NCBI GenBank assembly: GCA_007132315.1 | Contig: SLOW01000002.1 | Span: 1 to 15,796, forward strand | From: Opitutales bacterium | GTDB lineage: Bacteria > Verrucomicrobiota > Verrucomicrobiia > Opitutales > T3Sed10-336 | DNA: 15,796 nucleotides | Direction of reading: 5' to 3' | Part shown: positions 5,324 through 13,583 of the stretch, piece by piece | How positions within the stretch are numbered: the stretch's first letter is position 1 | How the letters are laid out: every line of letters starts with the position of its first letter | Made by a program: the position numbers and the translations under genes | Notes under the pieces: generated by a model | What the model was told of the DNA's origin: nothing | Seen by the model: the letters and a program-made list of their open reading frames with translations, nothing else | The model's database searches: none

Positions 5324-7012
5324 ATGACTTCCGAGAACGCAGCACGCGAAAAGAAACCGTCGAAAGTGGAGGAGATCAAGGCCGCCAGCCGGAATCTCCG
5401 CGGCACGCTCCTCGAGAGCCTGGCCGATGAATCCACGGGTGCCATTGCTTCCGACGACACGCAAATTTCCAAGTTTCACGGTCTCTACCAGCAGGATGAT
5501 CGCGATTTGCGCGCCGAGCGCCGCAAGGCGAAGATGGAGCGTGCCTACATTTTTATGATGCGGATCCGCGCGGTGGGCGGCGTGGTTTCTCCGCAACAGT
5601 ATCTCACCGTGGACCGATTGGCCGACGACTACGCCAACGGGACCATTCGCCTGACCACCCGGCAGGCCTTTCAGCTCCACGGGATGCTCAAGGGAAATAT
5701 CAAACCGACGATTCAGGTCCTGCACAAAGCCGGGATGGACACGATTTCGGCCTGCGGTGACGTCAATCGGAACGTCATGTGCCATCCGGTGCCCCAGGCT
5801 TCCTCGCTGCACGAAAAAGCCCACGAAGTGGCCTGCCGGATCAGCGACCACCTGACGCCGAAATCCCGCGCCTATTTTGAAATCTGGTTGGACGAGGAAA
5901 AGGTTGCGGAGGAATCCGAGGAGGTCGAGCCGATCTACGGCAAGACCTACCTGCCACGGAAGTTCAAGATCGGTATGGCGATTCCGCCCAGCAACGACAT
6001 CGATGTTTTTTCTCAGGATCTCGGTTTCATCGCCATCGTCGAAGACGGCAGGCTGGCCGGCTTCAACGTGGTGGCAGGCGGCGGCATGGGCATGACCCAC
6101 GGCAAGGCCGAAACCTATCCGATGCTGGCCAAGCAGATCGGCTTCTGCACGCCCGACCAGGCCGTCGAAGTGGCCGAAGCGGTGGTCACCACCCAGCGCG
6201 ATTTCGGCAATCGAAGCGACCGCAAGCGCGCGCGTCTCAAGTACACCATCGAGGACCGCGGGCTGGACTGGTTTATCGGCGAGGTGAATCGGTGCCTCGG
6301 ATGGGACCTGGCCGACTCCCGGCCGTATTCGTTTGACGATTACGGCGACCGCTACGGGTGGTTCCGCGACACCGCGGGGAAGTGGTATTTCAACAGTTTC
6401 GTCCTCTCGGGGCGCATCAAAGACGCCGACGGTCTGAATTGGAAGAGTGCGCTGCGCGAAATCGCCGGTATTCACGAGGGCGATTTCCGCCTGACGCCCA
6501 ACCAAAACCTGTTGATCGCCGGCGTGACCGACGCGAAGAAACCCGAGATCGAGGCCGTCCTCGAGAAACACGGGGTGGCGGGAGCCTTGAGCCAGACAGG
6601 TCTGCGGCTCAACGCAATGTCCTGTCCCGCGCTGCCGACTTGCGGCCTGGCCCTCGCGGAAAGCGAACGGGTCCTTCCGGAGGTGCTCGAAACTTTGGAA
6701 CAAGAGGTCGAGAGTGCCGGCCTGCGCGACGACGCCATCAGCATCCGCATGACGGGTTGCCCGAACGGTTGCGCACGCCCCTACCTGGCCGAAATCGGCA
6801 TCGTCGGCAAGGCGCCCGGCAAATACAATCTCTACCTCGGCGCCCGTCACGACGGCACACGTCTCGCCAAGGAAGTGGAAGCCAATATCACGCTCGACGA
6901 CATCTATGAGAAGCTGCGTCCCCTGATCCGGGATTACGCCCGCGATCGCAAAGAGGGCGAAGGTTTCGGCGATTACTACCTGCGTAAGGCTGCCAACGTT
7001 GCGGTTTCCTAA
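5324..7012 (+). CDS. cysI: Assimilatory sulfite reductase hemoprotein beta subunit
   Basis: A 562-residue siroheme/[4Fe-4S] protein that reduces sulfite to sulfide with six electrons in sulfate assimilation. Cluster ligands are visible as C434 and C440 (SCPALPTCGLA) and C479 and C483 (TGCPNGCARP), the same spacing and numbering I recall for E. coli CysI. The C-terminal half matches CysI closely (LAEIGIVGKAPGKYNLYLG, EGEGFGDYYLR). Both ferredoxin-like half-repeats and the TRQAFQLHG siroheme-side motif are present. I chose the ATG at 5324 because GAGG lies six bases upstream; a TTG at 5312 is also in frame. No cysJ flavoprotein, cysH or cysD/N is in the window, so the electron donor is unknown. 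It appears to have no functional tie to the BMC. Confidence 0.95.
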   Translation: MTSENAAREKKPSKVEEIKAASRNLRGTLLESLADESTGAIASDDTQISKFHGLYQQDDRDLRAERRKAKMERAYIFMMRIRAVGGVVSPQQYLTVDRLADDYANGTIRLTTRQAFQLHGMLKGNIKPTIQVLHKAGMDTISACGDVNRNVMCHPVPQASSLHEKAHEVACRISDHLTPKSRAYFEIWLDEEKVAEESEEVEPIYGKTYLPRKFKIGMAIPPSNDIDVFSQDLGFIAIVEDGRLAGFNVVAGGGMGMTHGKAETYPMLAKQIGFCTPDQAVEVAEAVVTTQRDFGNRSDRKRARLKYTIEDRGLDWFIGEVNRCLGWDLADSRPYSFDDYGDRYGWFRDTAGKWYFNSFVLSGRIKDADGLNWKSALREIAGIHEGDFRLTPNQNLLIAGVTDAKKPEIEAVLEKHGVAGALSQTGLRLNAMSCPALPTCGLALAESERVLPEVLETLEQEVESAGLRDDAISIRMTGCPNGCARPYLAEIGIVGKAPGKYNLYLGARHDGTRLAKEVEANITLDDIYEKLRPLIRDYARDRKEGEGFGDYYLRKAANVAVS

Positions 7013-7169
7013 CAACCGCCGAACTTGGGCTACGGCCTGATCCCGACATGTTCCTGACACCGGCTTGGCGAATCGACCATTGTCGGTCTGGTGGGCGCCG
7101 GAGGGAACGGACATATCCGCTTCCAGCCGAAGAACCGTCGCGGAGATCACCGACCGGCTCAAACAACTG

Positions 7170-7964
7170 ATGCTCATGGTACGACCTCTCGTTATCGCAC
7201 ACCGGGGCTATAGCATGGCGGCTCCGGAGAATACGCTCGAAGCCTTCCGCCTGGCCAATCTGGTTGATTCGGATTTGGTGGAACTCGACTATTTTCACAG
7301 CTCCGACGGGGTACCCGTGGTGTTTCATGATCCGACGCTCGACCGGACCACGAATGCGGGTCAACTGTGGGGAGGCGAGAACCATCACATAGCGGAGCGG
7401 TCCCTGGAGGAACTGAAGGAGCTCGATGCGGGGAATTGGTTCTCGTCTCAGTTCGCGGGCGCCGAGATCCCAACACTCGAAGAAGCCCTTAACATTATTC
7501 AGGAAAACGCGATAACACTGATCGAACGGAAGGAAGGCGACGCGAGGACCTTGATCGAGCTGCTGCGCCGGATGGAGTATCTGGATGACGTTCACATCCA
7601 GTCTTTCGACTGGGAGTTCCTGGCCGATTGCCGCGAATTGGCTTTGGACGTACCCCTGGGAGCGCTGGGTCCGCCACGGCGGGAGGACGGAAGCAGGTAT
7701 CCTTACGAAGAGCGATTCCTCGACAAGGCGTTTCTCCACCGCATTGAATCGACGGGCGCCAACGTGGTCGGTTGGAACCGTCAGGTAACGCGGGAATCGG
7801 TGCGCGAGGCGCAATCGCGCGGGTTCAAGGTGTGGATCTACACGATTAACGATCTGGATACGGCCTTGGAGCTATTGGCTATGGGAGTGGATGGAATCAT
7901 TTCCGAAAATCCGCCCATCGTCTGGAAGGCGCTGGCCCTTCGCTCCGGCGGATGGGAACAATGA
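7170..7964 (+). CDS. Glycerophosphodiester phosphodiesterase (GDPD family)
   Basis: A 264-residue TIM-barrel phosphodiesterase that hydrolyses glycerophosphodiesters to glycerol-3-phosphate and an alcohol. The family active site is visible at the N-terminus: HRG (11-13), ENT (20-22), the metal ligands in VELD (E38, D40) and FHD (H53). The C-terminal VWIYTINDLDTALELLAMGVDGIISENP motif is typical of the family. There is no signal peptide, so a cytoplasmic UgpQ-like enzyme is likely. The frame is open upstream to a TTG at 7065, but that segment has no homology and the HRG motif normally sits close to the N-terminus, so an ATG at 7170 or 7176 is preferred. It follows cysI by 157 bp on the same strand and ends 44 bp from the convergent nadC stop, where I see no clear terminator. 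Confidence 0.92.
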   Translation: MLMVRPLVIAHRGYSMAAPENTLEAFRLANLVDSDLVELDYFHSSDGVPVVFHDPTLDRTTNAGQLWGGENHHIAERSLEELKELDAGNWFSSQFAGAEIPTLEEALNIIQENAITLIERKEGDARTLIELLRRMEYLDDVHIQSFDWEFLADCRELALDVPLGALGPPRREDGSRYPYEERFLDKAFLHRIESTGANVVGWNRQVTRESVREAQSRGFKVWIYTINDLDTALELLAMGVDGIISENPPIVWKALALRSGGWEQ

Positions 7965-8008
7965 GCTCGTTTCGGGACAAGGCGCGAATAGAAACAGAGG
8001 ATTTGGTT

Positions 8009-8941
8009 TCAGACCTCCCAGTCGAGGGCGATGTCGGTCCAGCGGCTGCCGTGAGTCAGGGCGCCGCTGGAAATGAAGGTAAGGCCAAGTCGACCGAGTT
8101 CGCGGAGGCTGTTCTTGTCGATGCCGCCGCTGGCTTCGGTGGCGCAGGCGCCGTCGATTCGTTCGACGGCCTTCCGCAGATCCGCCGTCGCAAAGTTGTC
8201 CAACAGGATGACGTCCGGGCGCGCTTCCAGGACGGGGGCGAGTTGGTCCAGCGCGTCAATCTCGACTTCCACCGGCAGGTCTGGGCGGGATGCGGCCGCG
8301 CGCCGCACGTATCCCGCGAGGCGTTCGCCCTTTGCGACGTTTCCGGCGGCCAGGTGGTTGTCTTTGATCATGATCCGGTCGTACAGTCCCAGCCGGTGAT
8401 TCCAGCCGCCGCCGCGTCCGACGGCGTACTTTTCAAGAACGCGAAACCCGGGCGTTGTCTTGCGGGTGTCGAGCAGGCGGGTGGGGGAGTCGCCGAGAGC
8501 GTCCACGTATGTGGCGGTGTTGGTCGCGATTCCGGAAAGGTGCTGTAGGAAGTTAAGCAGAACGCGTTCGGCGCTCAGGAGCGGGGACAGCTCGCATTGG
8601 AGTATGGCCAGCGCGGTACCGGCTTCGACCCGGTCGCCTTCATCGACCAGAAGGTCGATCCTGGATTCGGCAGAACCGCCGTAGGTTTGCAGGATGTAGG
8701 GAAGCAAGGGAAGCCCGCACACGCACAATGCTTCCCGGGCGACGAGTCGCGCCGAACCTCGGCCGATCGCGCCCAGTGCCTCGGTGGTGGGGTCGCCGGC
8801 GCGGACGCCGGCGGTTTTCAGACCGCCCGCTGCGAGGTCCTCGTCGCGGGCGAGCCCGATCAGCCGACCCAGGTAAGCGGGGTCGATTTCCTCCCAGGTC
8901 AACCGCCGGCTGAGGCGCGCCAGGTTTGCCTCATGGTTCAT
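8009..8941 (-). CDS. nadC: Nicotinate-nucleotide pyrophosphorylase (carboxylating)
   Basis: A 310-residue quinolinate phosphoribosyltransferase: quinolinate plus PRPP to nicotinate mononucleotide, CO2 and pyrophosphate, in de novo NAD synthesis. Family signatures are AERVLLNFLQHLSGIAT (124-140), LLDTRKTTPGFRVLEKYAV (156-174), GGGWNHRLGLYDRIMIKDNH (177-196), EVEIDALDQL, ILLDNF and EASGGI. It is slightly longer than the usual 280-300 residues, because of the N-terminal part. The start lies 15 bp after the stop of the short-chain dehydrogenase, so it probably shares that transcript. That places a cofactor-synthesis gene at the end of what otherwise looks like a sugar operon; nadA and nadB are not in the window. 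Confidence 0.96.
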   Translation of the reverse strand: MNHEANLARLSRRLTWEEIDPAYLGRLIGLARDEDLAAGGLKTAGVRAGDPTTEALGAIGRGSARLVAREALCVCGLPLLPYILQTYGGSAESRIDLLVDEGDRVEAGTALAILQCELSPLLSAERVLLNFLQHLSGIATNTATYVDALGDSPTRLLDTRKTTPGFRVLEKYAVGRGGGWNHRLGLYDRIMIKDNHLAAGNVAKGERLAGYVRRAAASRPDLPVEVEIDALDQLAPVLEARPDVILLDNFATADLRKAVERIDGACATEASGGIDKNSLRELGRLGLTFISSGALTHGSRWTDIALDWEV

Positions 8942-8956
8942 GTATCGGAGGTCGCC

Positions 8957-9763
8957 TTACAGTCTCGGCAGGGTCAGTCCGCCATCGACCATGATCACCT
9001 GTCCTGTGGAATAGGGCAGGTCGCCCCGGGCCATGGCGGCGACCACTTTGCCGGAGTCCTCCGGATACCCCCAGCGCTTCTGGACGCACAGGCCTTCGGC
9101 GATGAGTTTGTCGTACTTCTCCTGAACGCCGGCGGTCATGTCGGTTTTCGTCACTCCGGGCCTGATTTCGTATACCGGAATGTCGAACTCGCCCAGCCTG
9201 GCGGCGAAGAGTTGGGTCATCATGCCGATGCCGGCCTTGGCCACGCAGTATTCACCGCGGTTGGTCGAGGCGACGGTGGCGGAGATGGAACCGACGTTGA
9301 CGACGCAGAAAAAATCGTCCGGCGCGCCGCGCTTCTGCTCCACCATCCAGTTCGCGGCGAGCTGGGTCAGAAAATACGGGCCCTGCAGGTTGGTCGCGAC
9401 CACCCAGGCGAAACTTTCCTCCGTCGCTTCCAGGATGTCGAGGCGTTCCTTGGGAGCGACACCGGCGTTGTTGACCAAGACGTTCAGGCGGCCGAAGGAT
9501 TCGCGTATCCGTTCGATCATGGCGCTTCGCGCCTCGGTGCTTCCGATGTCGCCCCGGCAGTAGAGCACTTCCGCGCCGTGGGAGCGGAGTTTGTCGAGGG
9601 TTTCGGTAATGGCGGATTCCTCCCGCATGCCGTTGATCGCCAGGTTGAAGCCGTCGCGGGCGAGGTGTTCGGCGATGCCGAATCCGATCCCGCGGCTGCC
9701 GCCCGTCACCAGGGCGACCGGACGTGTGGAGGCGCCTTGCTTGGTTGTTGCTTCGTTCGTCAT
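8957..9763 (-). CDS. Short-chain dehydrogenase/reductase (FabG-like)
   Basis: A 268-residue classical SDR with an NAD(P)-binding TGGSRGIG (20-27), NNAG (98-101), catalytic S159, Y172 and K176 (the GEYCVAKAG motif), and a C-terminal TGQVIMVDGG. A short N-terminal tail rich in Thr and Ala precedes the Rossmann fold. Such proteins are often labelled 3-oxoacyl-ACP reductase, but beside a GH88 enzyme, a Gfo/Idh oxidoreductase and a KDPG aldolase a sugar or sugar-acid dehydrogenase is more likely. The substrate cannot be read from the sequence. It lies 73 bp downstream of the Gfo/Idh gene and 15 bp upstream of nadC on the same strand. Confidence 0.93.
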   Translation of the reverse strand: MTNEATTKQGASTRPVALVTGGSRGIGFGIAEHLARDGFNLAINGMREESAITETLDKLRSHGAEVLYCRGDIGSTEARSAMIERIRESFGRLNVLVNNAGVAPKERLDILEATEESFAWVVATNLQGPYFLTQLAANWMVEQKRGAPDDFFCVVNVGSISATVASTNRGEYCVAKAGIGMMTQLFAARLGEFDIPVYEIRPGVTKTDMTAGVQEKYDKLIAEGLCVQKRWGYPEDSGKVVAAMARGDLPYSTGQVIMVDGGLTLPRL

Positions 9764-9836
9764 GTCTGCCTTTCTGCGAGGGTTGTGGACCGCGACGGCG
9801 GGTTTCGCCGCGGCGGCGATTCGGGGAAGGGAACGA

Positions 9837-10988
9837 TCAGAGCTGGTTCAGCTCGACCCACTTGCGGTCGTTCCAGGACCGGATGCCGGCCTCGGCGAGT
9901 TGCACGCCCTTGGCCCCTTCGCGCAGGGTCCACGGGAAGTCTTCGTCGAGCGCCACGTGGCGAATGAACTGCTCCCACTGGATTTTGAAGGCGTTGTCGT
10001 ACTCCGCGCAGTCGGGAACTTCATTCCAGTCCTGGTAGAAGTTGATGGGCTGGTCCACGTCCGGATTCCATACCGGCTTCGGGGTCGTGGCGGCGGACTG
10101 GACCCAGCATTTGCGCAGGCCGACCACGGCCGAGCCCTTGGTGCCATCCACCTGCATCGTCAGCAGGTCGTCGCGGCGCACCCGCACGGTCCAGGAGCTG
10201 TTGAAGTGGCAGACGATGCCGTTGTCGAGTTCGAAGGTGGCGTAGGCGGAGTCGTCGGCGGTGGCGTCGTAGGCCTTGCCGGATTCGTCGTAGCGGGTCG
10301 GGATGTGGGTGGCCCCGAGGCAGGAGACGCTTTTTACGTTGCCGAACAGGTTGTCGATCACGTAGCGCCAGTGGCAGAGCATGTCGATGATGATGCCGCC
10401 GCCGTCCTCCTTGCGGTAGTTCCACGAGGGACGTTGCGCGGGTTGGTCATAGACGTTGCCCTCGAACACCCAGTAGCCGAATTCGCCGCGCACCGAGAGA
10501 ATGTCGCCAAAGAAACCCTGGTCTTTGATCATTTTGAACTTCCGCATGCCCGGCAACCACAGTTTGTCCTGGACCACGCCGTTCTTGAGGCCGGCCTTTT
10601 CGCAGAGTTCGGCCAGCCGAAGCGCTTCCTCGGTGGTCACTGCGGTGGGTTTTTCGCAGTAAACCGCCTTGCCCGCCTGGCCGGCCTTTTCGACGAATTT
10701 GGCCCGGAGGAGGGTGGACGAGGCGTCGAAGAAGATCCGGTTGTGATCGTCCTTGAGAGCCGCGTCGATGTCGGTGGTGAAGCGCTTGACCCCGTGCTTT
10801 TGGGACAGGTCGCGCAACTTGTTTTCGTTGCGTCCGGTCAGGATGGGATCGGGCATCAGCACGTGGTCGTCGGAGACCTTGATGCCGCCCTGCCGCATGA
10901 TGGCGAGAATGGAGCGGACGAGGTGCTGGTTCGTCCCCATGCGTCCGGTGACTCCGTTGAGAATGATGCCGATGGATTCCGTTTTCAT
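9837..10988 (-). CDS. Gfo/Idh/MocA-family NAD(P)-dependent oxidoreductase
   Basis: A 383-residue protein with an N-terminal Rossmann fold (IILNGVTGRMGTNQ, residues 8-21) and the family's EKP motif (112-114, in AVYCEKPTAV). The C-terminal alpha/beta dimerisation domain contains GGGIIIDMLCHWRYVIDNL, where the aspartate and histidine fit the family's catalytic region. Members oxidise or reduce a hydroxyl of sugars, inositols or sugar nucleotides. The ATG at 10988 is chosen over one at 11051 because the latter overlaps the upstream cupin gene and adds non-homologous residues. No good Shine-Dalgarno sequence is seen at either start. The cupin stop is 38 bp upstream. There is no Tat signal, so it should be cytoplasmic. 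The substrate is unknown; a uronate- or ketose-type sugar is inferred from context. Confidence 0.92.
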   Translation of the reverse strand: MKTESIGIILNGVTGRMGTNQHLVRSILAIMRQGGIKVSDDHVLMPDPILTGRNENKLRDLSQKHGVKRFTTDIDAALKDDHNRIFFDASSTLLRAKFVEKAGQAGKAVYCEKPTAVTTEEALRLAELCEKAGLKNGVVQDKLWLPGMRKFKMIKDQGFFGDILSVRGEFGYWVFEGNVYDQPAQRPSWNYRKEDGGGIIIDMLCHWRYVIDNLFGNVKSVSCLGATHIPTRYDESGKAYDATADDSAYATFELDNGIVCHFNSSWTVRVRRDDLLTMQVDGTKGSAVVGLRKCWVQSAATTPKPVWNPDVDQPINFYQDWNEVPDCAEYDNAFKIQWEQFIRHVALDEDFPWTLREGAKGVQLAEAGIRSWNDRKWVELNQL

Positions 10989-11026
10989 TGTGGTGTCGTT
11001 GGTGTGGTTGCTGAAGATTTCCGGGC

Positions 11027-11476
11027 TCAGCCCTTGGGCGGCTCGGTGCATTGCGGTTGCGCGCCTTCCGGCAGCGGCGGGACGTCGATGCCGGCTTTGG
11101 GCAGGGTGCCTTCCAGTTCCTGTTTCCAGTGAGCGACGTCACCCGCCGGACCGTAGCAGTAGATCATCGTCATCGGCCGGTCGCCGGTATTGGTCAACTG
11201 GTGGAAGACCGTGGGCGGGAGATAGGCGGCCTGGCCGGAGGAGATCGGACGGCGCTCCTCGCCGACGCAGATTTCGCCCTCGCCATCGACGACGAAATAG
11301 ATCTCTTCCTGCTCCTGGTTGTGCCAGGGGACCTGGCCGCCGTTGGGTTCGAGTACGACGTAGCCCATGGCGAAGTTGGAGGCTTGAATGGGCGAGGCCC
11401 CGCCGACCAGGTTGCGCGTCCAGCGCCGGGCGGGAAAGGATCTGCCTTCGAGTTTGTTGATGTCGGCTATGGTCAT
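11027..11476 (-). CDS. Small single-domain cupin protein
   Basis: A 149-residue cupin. The first motif reads GGQVPWHNQEQEEIYFVVDGEG (residues 46-67), so the usual His-x-His is H52-x-Q54, followed by E58. The second motif supplies H92 in PPTVFHQLTN. Binding by three of the four usual ligands is possible, or the metal site may be degenerate. Family members include sugar-lyase-associated isomerases and carbohydrate-binding proteins; no specific activity can be assigned. The start is 6 bp after the GH88 stop, the tightest junction of this operon, so its function is probably linked to the GH88 product. Confidence 0.88.
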   Translation of the reverse strand: MTIADINKLEGRSFPARRWTRNLVGGASPIQASNFAMGYVVLEPNGGQVPWHNQEQEEIYFVVDGEGEICVGEERRPISSGQAAYLPPTVFHQLTNTGDRPMTMIYCYGPAGDVAHWKQELEGTLPKAGIDVPPLPEGAQPQCTEPPKG

Positions 11477-11482
11477 GGCTGT

Positions 11483-12859
11483 TTATCCGAAGAAGGTGTA
11501 GTAGGTTTCGTTGTCGATGACGCGTTGAATGTAGAGAGCCAGCTCCCGGGCGTGGTAGTCGCCCCACATGCTGGACTCGCTGTGCGGAATCTTGCTGCCT
11601 TCCGGGATGTGGTCCCAGCCGTTCGGACGGTGGTAGATGGAGTGCAGCAGGAGGCCCTGGTGGTTTTCGTCCATGCTGAGGTACGGTTCCGCGAAGAGAG
11701 TGCGCGCGATGGTCAGACCGGCCTGCCAGTACTTTTTCCCTTTGTCGCCGGCTCCCTTTTTCTCGAGGTAGCGGCCGAGACGCAGGTAACCCTGGGCGCA
11801 GATGGCGGCGGCGGTGCTGTCCACCGGCTCGTGGTCATTGTACGGTTCGGCCGGTTTGTTCAGGTAATCGCCCAGGTTGTGCAACTGAGGAGCGCCGGTG
11901 TCCCAGTACGGAATGCCGTCGGTTGGCGTGTGCTCGATGAAGAAGTCGGCCACGGCCTCCGCTGCTTTGAGCATGAAGCTTTCGATTTCCTCGCGTCCGC
12001 CGTAGGGTTCGAGTTCGTCGTCGGAAACCGTATCCAGGAATTCCAGCTCCTCCGGATAGCCGCAGAGAATCCAGGAGAGACCGCGGGTCCAGGTGGTGAA
12101 GGGGGAGAAGCCCTGCTGCGAGTTCGGACAGCGGAAGTTGCCGTCGTTGAGATTGAAAATGGCTTCGTGGGTCGTCCGCCCGCGCAGATCGTAAGCGTCC
12201 CGGCCTTCGCCGTAGTACACGCTGAATCGGGCGGTGGTGCGGGCGTGCTGGACCAGGCGATCGAGCAGGGAGATGTTGGCGTCTCCCTCTTCCATCAGGT
12301 TGTGCCCCAGTTGATGGCTCACGGCAAGCGCTCGCAGCGAGCGGATCGTGTCGGCGAAGAGCGAATGGGGGCCGTTGAAGGAATAAATGTAGCCGCCGCC
12401 GGCCTTGATGCCGGTCCACCGCCGGGCCTGAACCGCGCCGCTGAGTTTCAGCGCCAGTTCGTAGAAATGCATTTCCCAGTCGTCGTGGGGAATCTTCCCC
12501 TCGCGCATCAGGCGCCGCAGATTGCCGTAGGTGCTGACGTTGTTGAACCCGTGGTCGTGCACGCCCATGTGAGTCAGGTGGGGCGCCATGATATTCAGCG
12601 TGCTCTCCTGGCCGTAGCGCAGGGCTTCCTTGTCGCCGGTGGCGTCGTATTGCAGAATGGCCGATCCGTATTCGAATCCCTGCGTCCATTCCGTCCAGCC
12701 CCGGGTGGTGTAGCGGCCCTTGACCGTGTACACGGGAGAGCCCTGGGAGCGGTCGTAGTTTTTGGCGATGGAGAAGATCTTGGGAGCCGAAACCTCCCAG
12801 AGTTTCTCGATGCCCGCTTTGAGATCGGCCGGCTTCAGGTCGTTTTGAATATCGATCAT
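11483..12859 (-). CDS. GH88-like unsaturated glucuronyl hydrolase
   Basis: A 458-residue (alpha/alpha)6-barrel protein. Family enzymes remove a delta-4,5-unsaturated uronic acid from oligosaccharides made by polysaccharide lyases, by hydrating the vinyl ether. Features matching GH88 are VHDHGFNNVSTYGN (D102), the SFNGPHSLFADTIRSL segment (D170), PVDSTAAAICAQGYLRL, and the C-terminal SSMWGDYHARELAL. The two aspartates are my candidates for the catalytic pair by position and context. The protein is longer than the common 370-400 residues. No signal peptide is present, so it should act in the cytoplasm on imported oligosaccharides. It is first in the leftward operon with the cupin, Gfo/Idh and SDR genes. 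GH105 is a related alternative. Confidence 0.78.
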   Translation of the reverse strand: MIDIQNDLKPADLKAGIEKLWEVSAPKIFSIAKNYDRSQGSPVYTVKGRYTTRGWTEWTQGFEYGSAILQYDATGDKEALRYGQESTLNIMAPHLTHMGVHDHGFNNVSTYGNLRRLMREGKIPHDDWEMHFYELALKLSGAVQARRWTGIKAGGGYIYSFNGPHSLFADTIRSLRALAVSHQLGHNLMEEGDANISLLDRLVQHARTTARFSVYYGEGRDAYDLRGRTTHEAIFNLNDGNFRCPNSQQGFSPFTTWTRGLSWILCGYPEELEFLDTVSDDELEPYGGREEIESFMLKAAEAVADFFIEHTPTDGIPYWDTGAPQLHNLGDYLNKPAEPYNDHEPVDSTAAAICAQGYLRLGRYLEKKGAGDKGKKYWQAGLTIARTLFAEPYLSMDENHQGLLLHSIYHRPNGWDHIPEGSKIPHSESSMWGDYHARELALYIQRVIDNETYYTFFG

Positions 12860-12946
12860 GGTTCTGGTTTACTGTTATTGATGCGTAATCGTGTTATGAT
12901 GACCGCCGGTGCGGGAAGTCCGCCGGTCCGGTCCGGCCGACTCCTC

Positions 12947-12975
12947 GCCTGGGTTATTCGGTGAATAATTCAGGC
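12947..12975. promoter_or_regulatory. 29-bp interrupted palindrome upstream of the GH88 operon
   Basis: GCCTG (12947-12951) and TTATTC (12954-12959) are mirrored across the triplet GGT by GAATAA (12963-12968) and CAGGC (12971-12975). The arms are perfect apart from two central-flank positions. It touches the stop codon of the XRE-cupin gene and lies about 90 bp before the GH88 start. It could be an operator for the XRE regulator or part of a terminator. On the minus strand no U-run follows, which favours an operator. Confidence 0.45.
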
Positions 12976-13505
12976 TAGAAACGTTTGTCCTTGCGGATGT
13001 GCAGGATGAGGATTTCCGAGTCCTCGAGGGCTTCGTACGTGTGATCCAGGATGGCGTCGAACTGGAGCGCGTTTCCGGCGGCGAGGTCGTGAGTCTCGTC
13101 GGGAAGTGTGAAACGCACGCGTCCCTTGAGCACCCAGCAGAGTTCGTAGTCGTCGCGGTGAACTTCCGGACGGGAAATGCGGGCGCCGGCGGGAGCCGTG
13201 CCGGAAAGGCAGCGGACGTTGGCGTAGCGGATTTCGCGGAAGTTGAAACCGCCGGTCTGGTGCTCCGTGGCGTTTTCGCGCTGAGCGGTGCGGGATTCGG
13301 CCAGCGCCAGAATATCCGTCGCGTTGAGACCGAGTACCCGGCTGAGCTTGAACAAGGTCTCGAGTTCCGCCTGGGTCTGGTTGCGTTCCAGTTTTGAAAT
13401 CACCGCCGCCGACACCCCGGAACGCCGGGAGAGTTCGGCGATGTTCATGCCTTCACGCTTGCGCAATTCCCGTACAACCGAAAAATCGAACATGGCGGGA
13501 GGCAT
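12975..13505 (-). CDS. XRE-family HTH regulator with C-terminal cupin sensor
   Basis: A 176-residue transcription factor. An XRE helix-turn-helix occupies residues 9-62 (REGMNIAELSRRSGVSAAVISKLERN, with the LFKLSRVLGLNATDIL helix). A cupin sensor follows at about 100-172 (RPEVHRDDYELCWVLKGRVRF ... AGNALQFDAILDHTYEA). This architecture is a known class of small-molecule-responsive regulators. I chose the ATG at 13505 because AGAGGAACCC immediately precedes it as a ribosome-binding site; an ATG at 13535 is also in frame. It lies upstream of the GH88 operon on the same strand and divergent from the KDPG aldolase, so it probably controls one or both. The effector is unknown. Confidence 0.92.
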   Translation of the reverse strand: MPPAMFDFSVVRELRKREGMNIAELSRRSGVSAAVISKLERNQTQAELETLFKLSRVLGLNATDILALAESRTAQRENATEHQTGGFNFREIRYANVRCLSGTAPAGARISRPEVHRDDYELCWVLKGRVRFTLPDETHDLAAGNALQFDAILDHTYEALEDSEILILHIRKDKRF

Positions 13506-13515
13506 GGGTTCCTCT
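13505..13515 (-). promoter_or_regulatory. Ribosome-binding site deciding the XRE-cupin start
   Basis: The minus strand reads AGAGGAACCC directly before the ATG at 13505, with GAGG about five bases upstream of it. This favours that start over the ATG at 13535, which would place the site inside the gene. Confidence 0.5.
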
Positions 13516-13554
13516 TTTTGATGCGGCAAGATCATTCCGTGGTGAAAATTTCTC

Positions 13555-13583
13555 TTGCAATATATTTTAGTTAAAAATACAAA
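13555..13583 (+). promoter_or_regulatory. Promoter of the KDPG aldolase gene
   Basis: TTGCAA (13555-13560) and TACAAA (13578-13583) are separated by exactly 17 bp and lie 28 bp upstream of the aldolase ATG, in a sharply AT-rich patch. This is a reasonable sigma70-type promoter by spacing and position. An inverted pair TATTTT/AAAATA (13563-13568, 13574-13579) lies in the spacer and could be a repressor site. Confidence 0.5.

Noticed and set aside
7065..7169. N-terminal extension of the phosphodiesterase from a TTG codon
   Set aside because: It has no signal peptide, no homology and no good ribosome-binding site. The HRG catalytic motif usually lies within the first dozen residues.
5267..7177. 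Long open frame on the minus strand opposite cysI (about 636 codons)
   Set aside because: It mirrors cysI almost exactly and shows no family motifs. High third-position GC of the real gene leaves few antisense stops.
8597..11132. Two long plus-strand open frames opposite nadC, the SDR and the Gfo/Idh gene
   Set aside because: The minus-strand products have complete families and active sites. The plus-strand translations are Gly/Ala/Val/Arg-rich without motifs.
11051..12964. Long open frame on the plus strand opposite the GH88 and cupin genes (about 637 codons)
   Set aside because: It spans two well-supported minus-strand genes and has no recognisable domain, so it is an antisense shadow.
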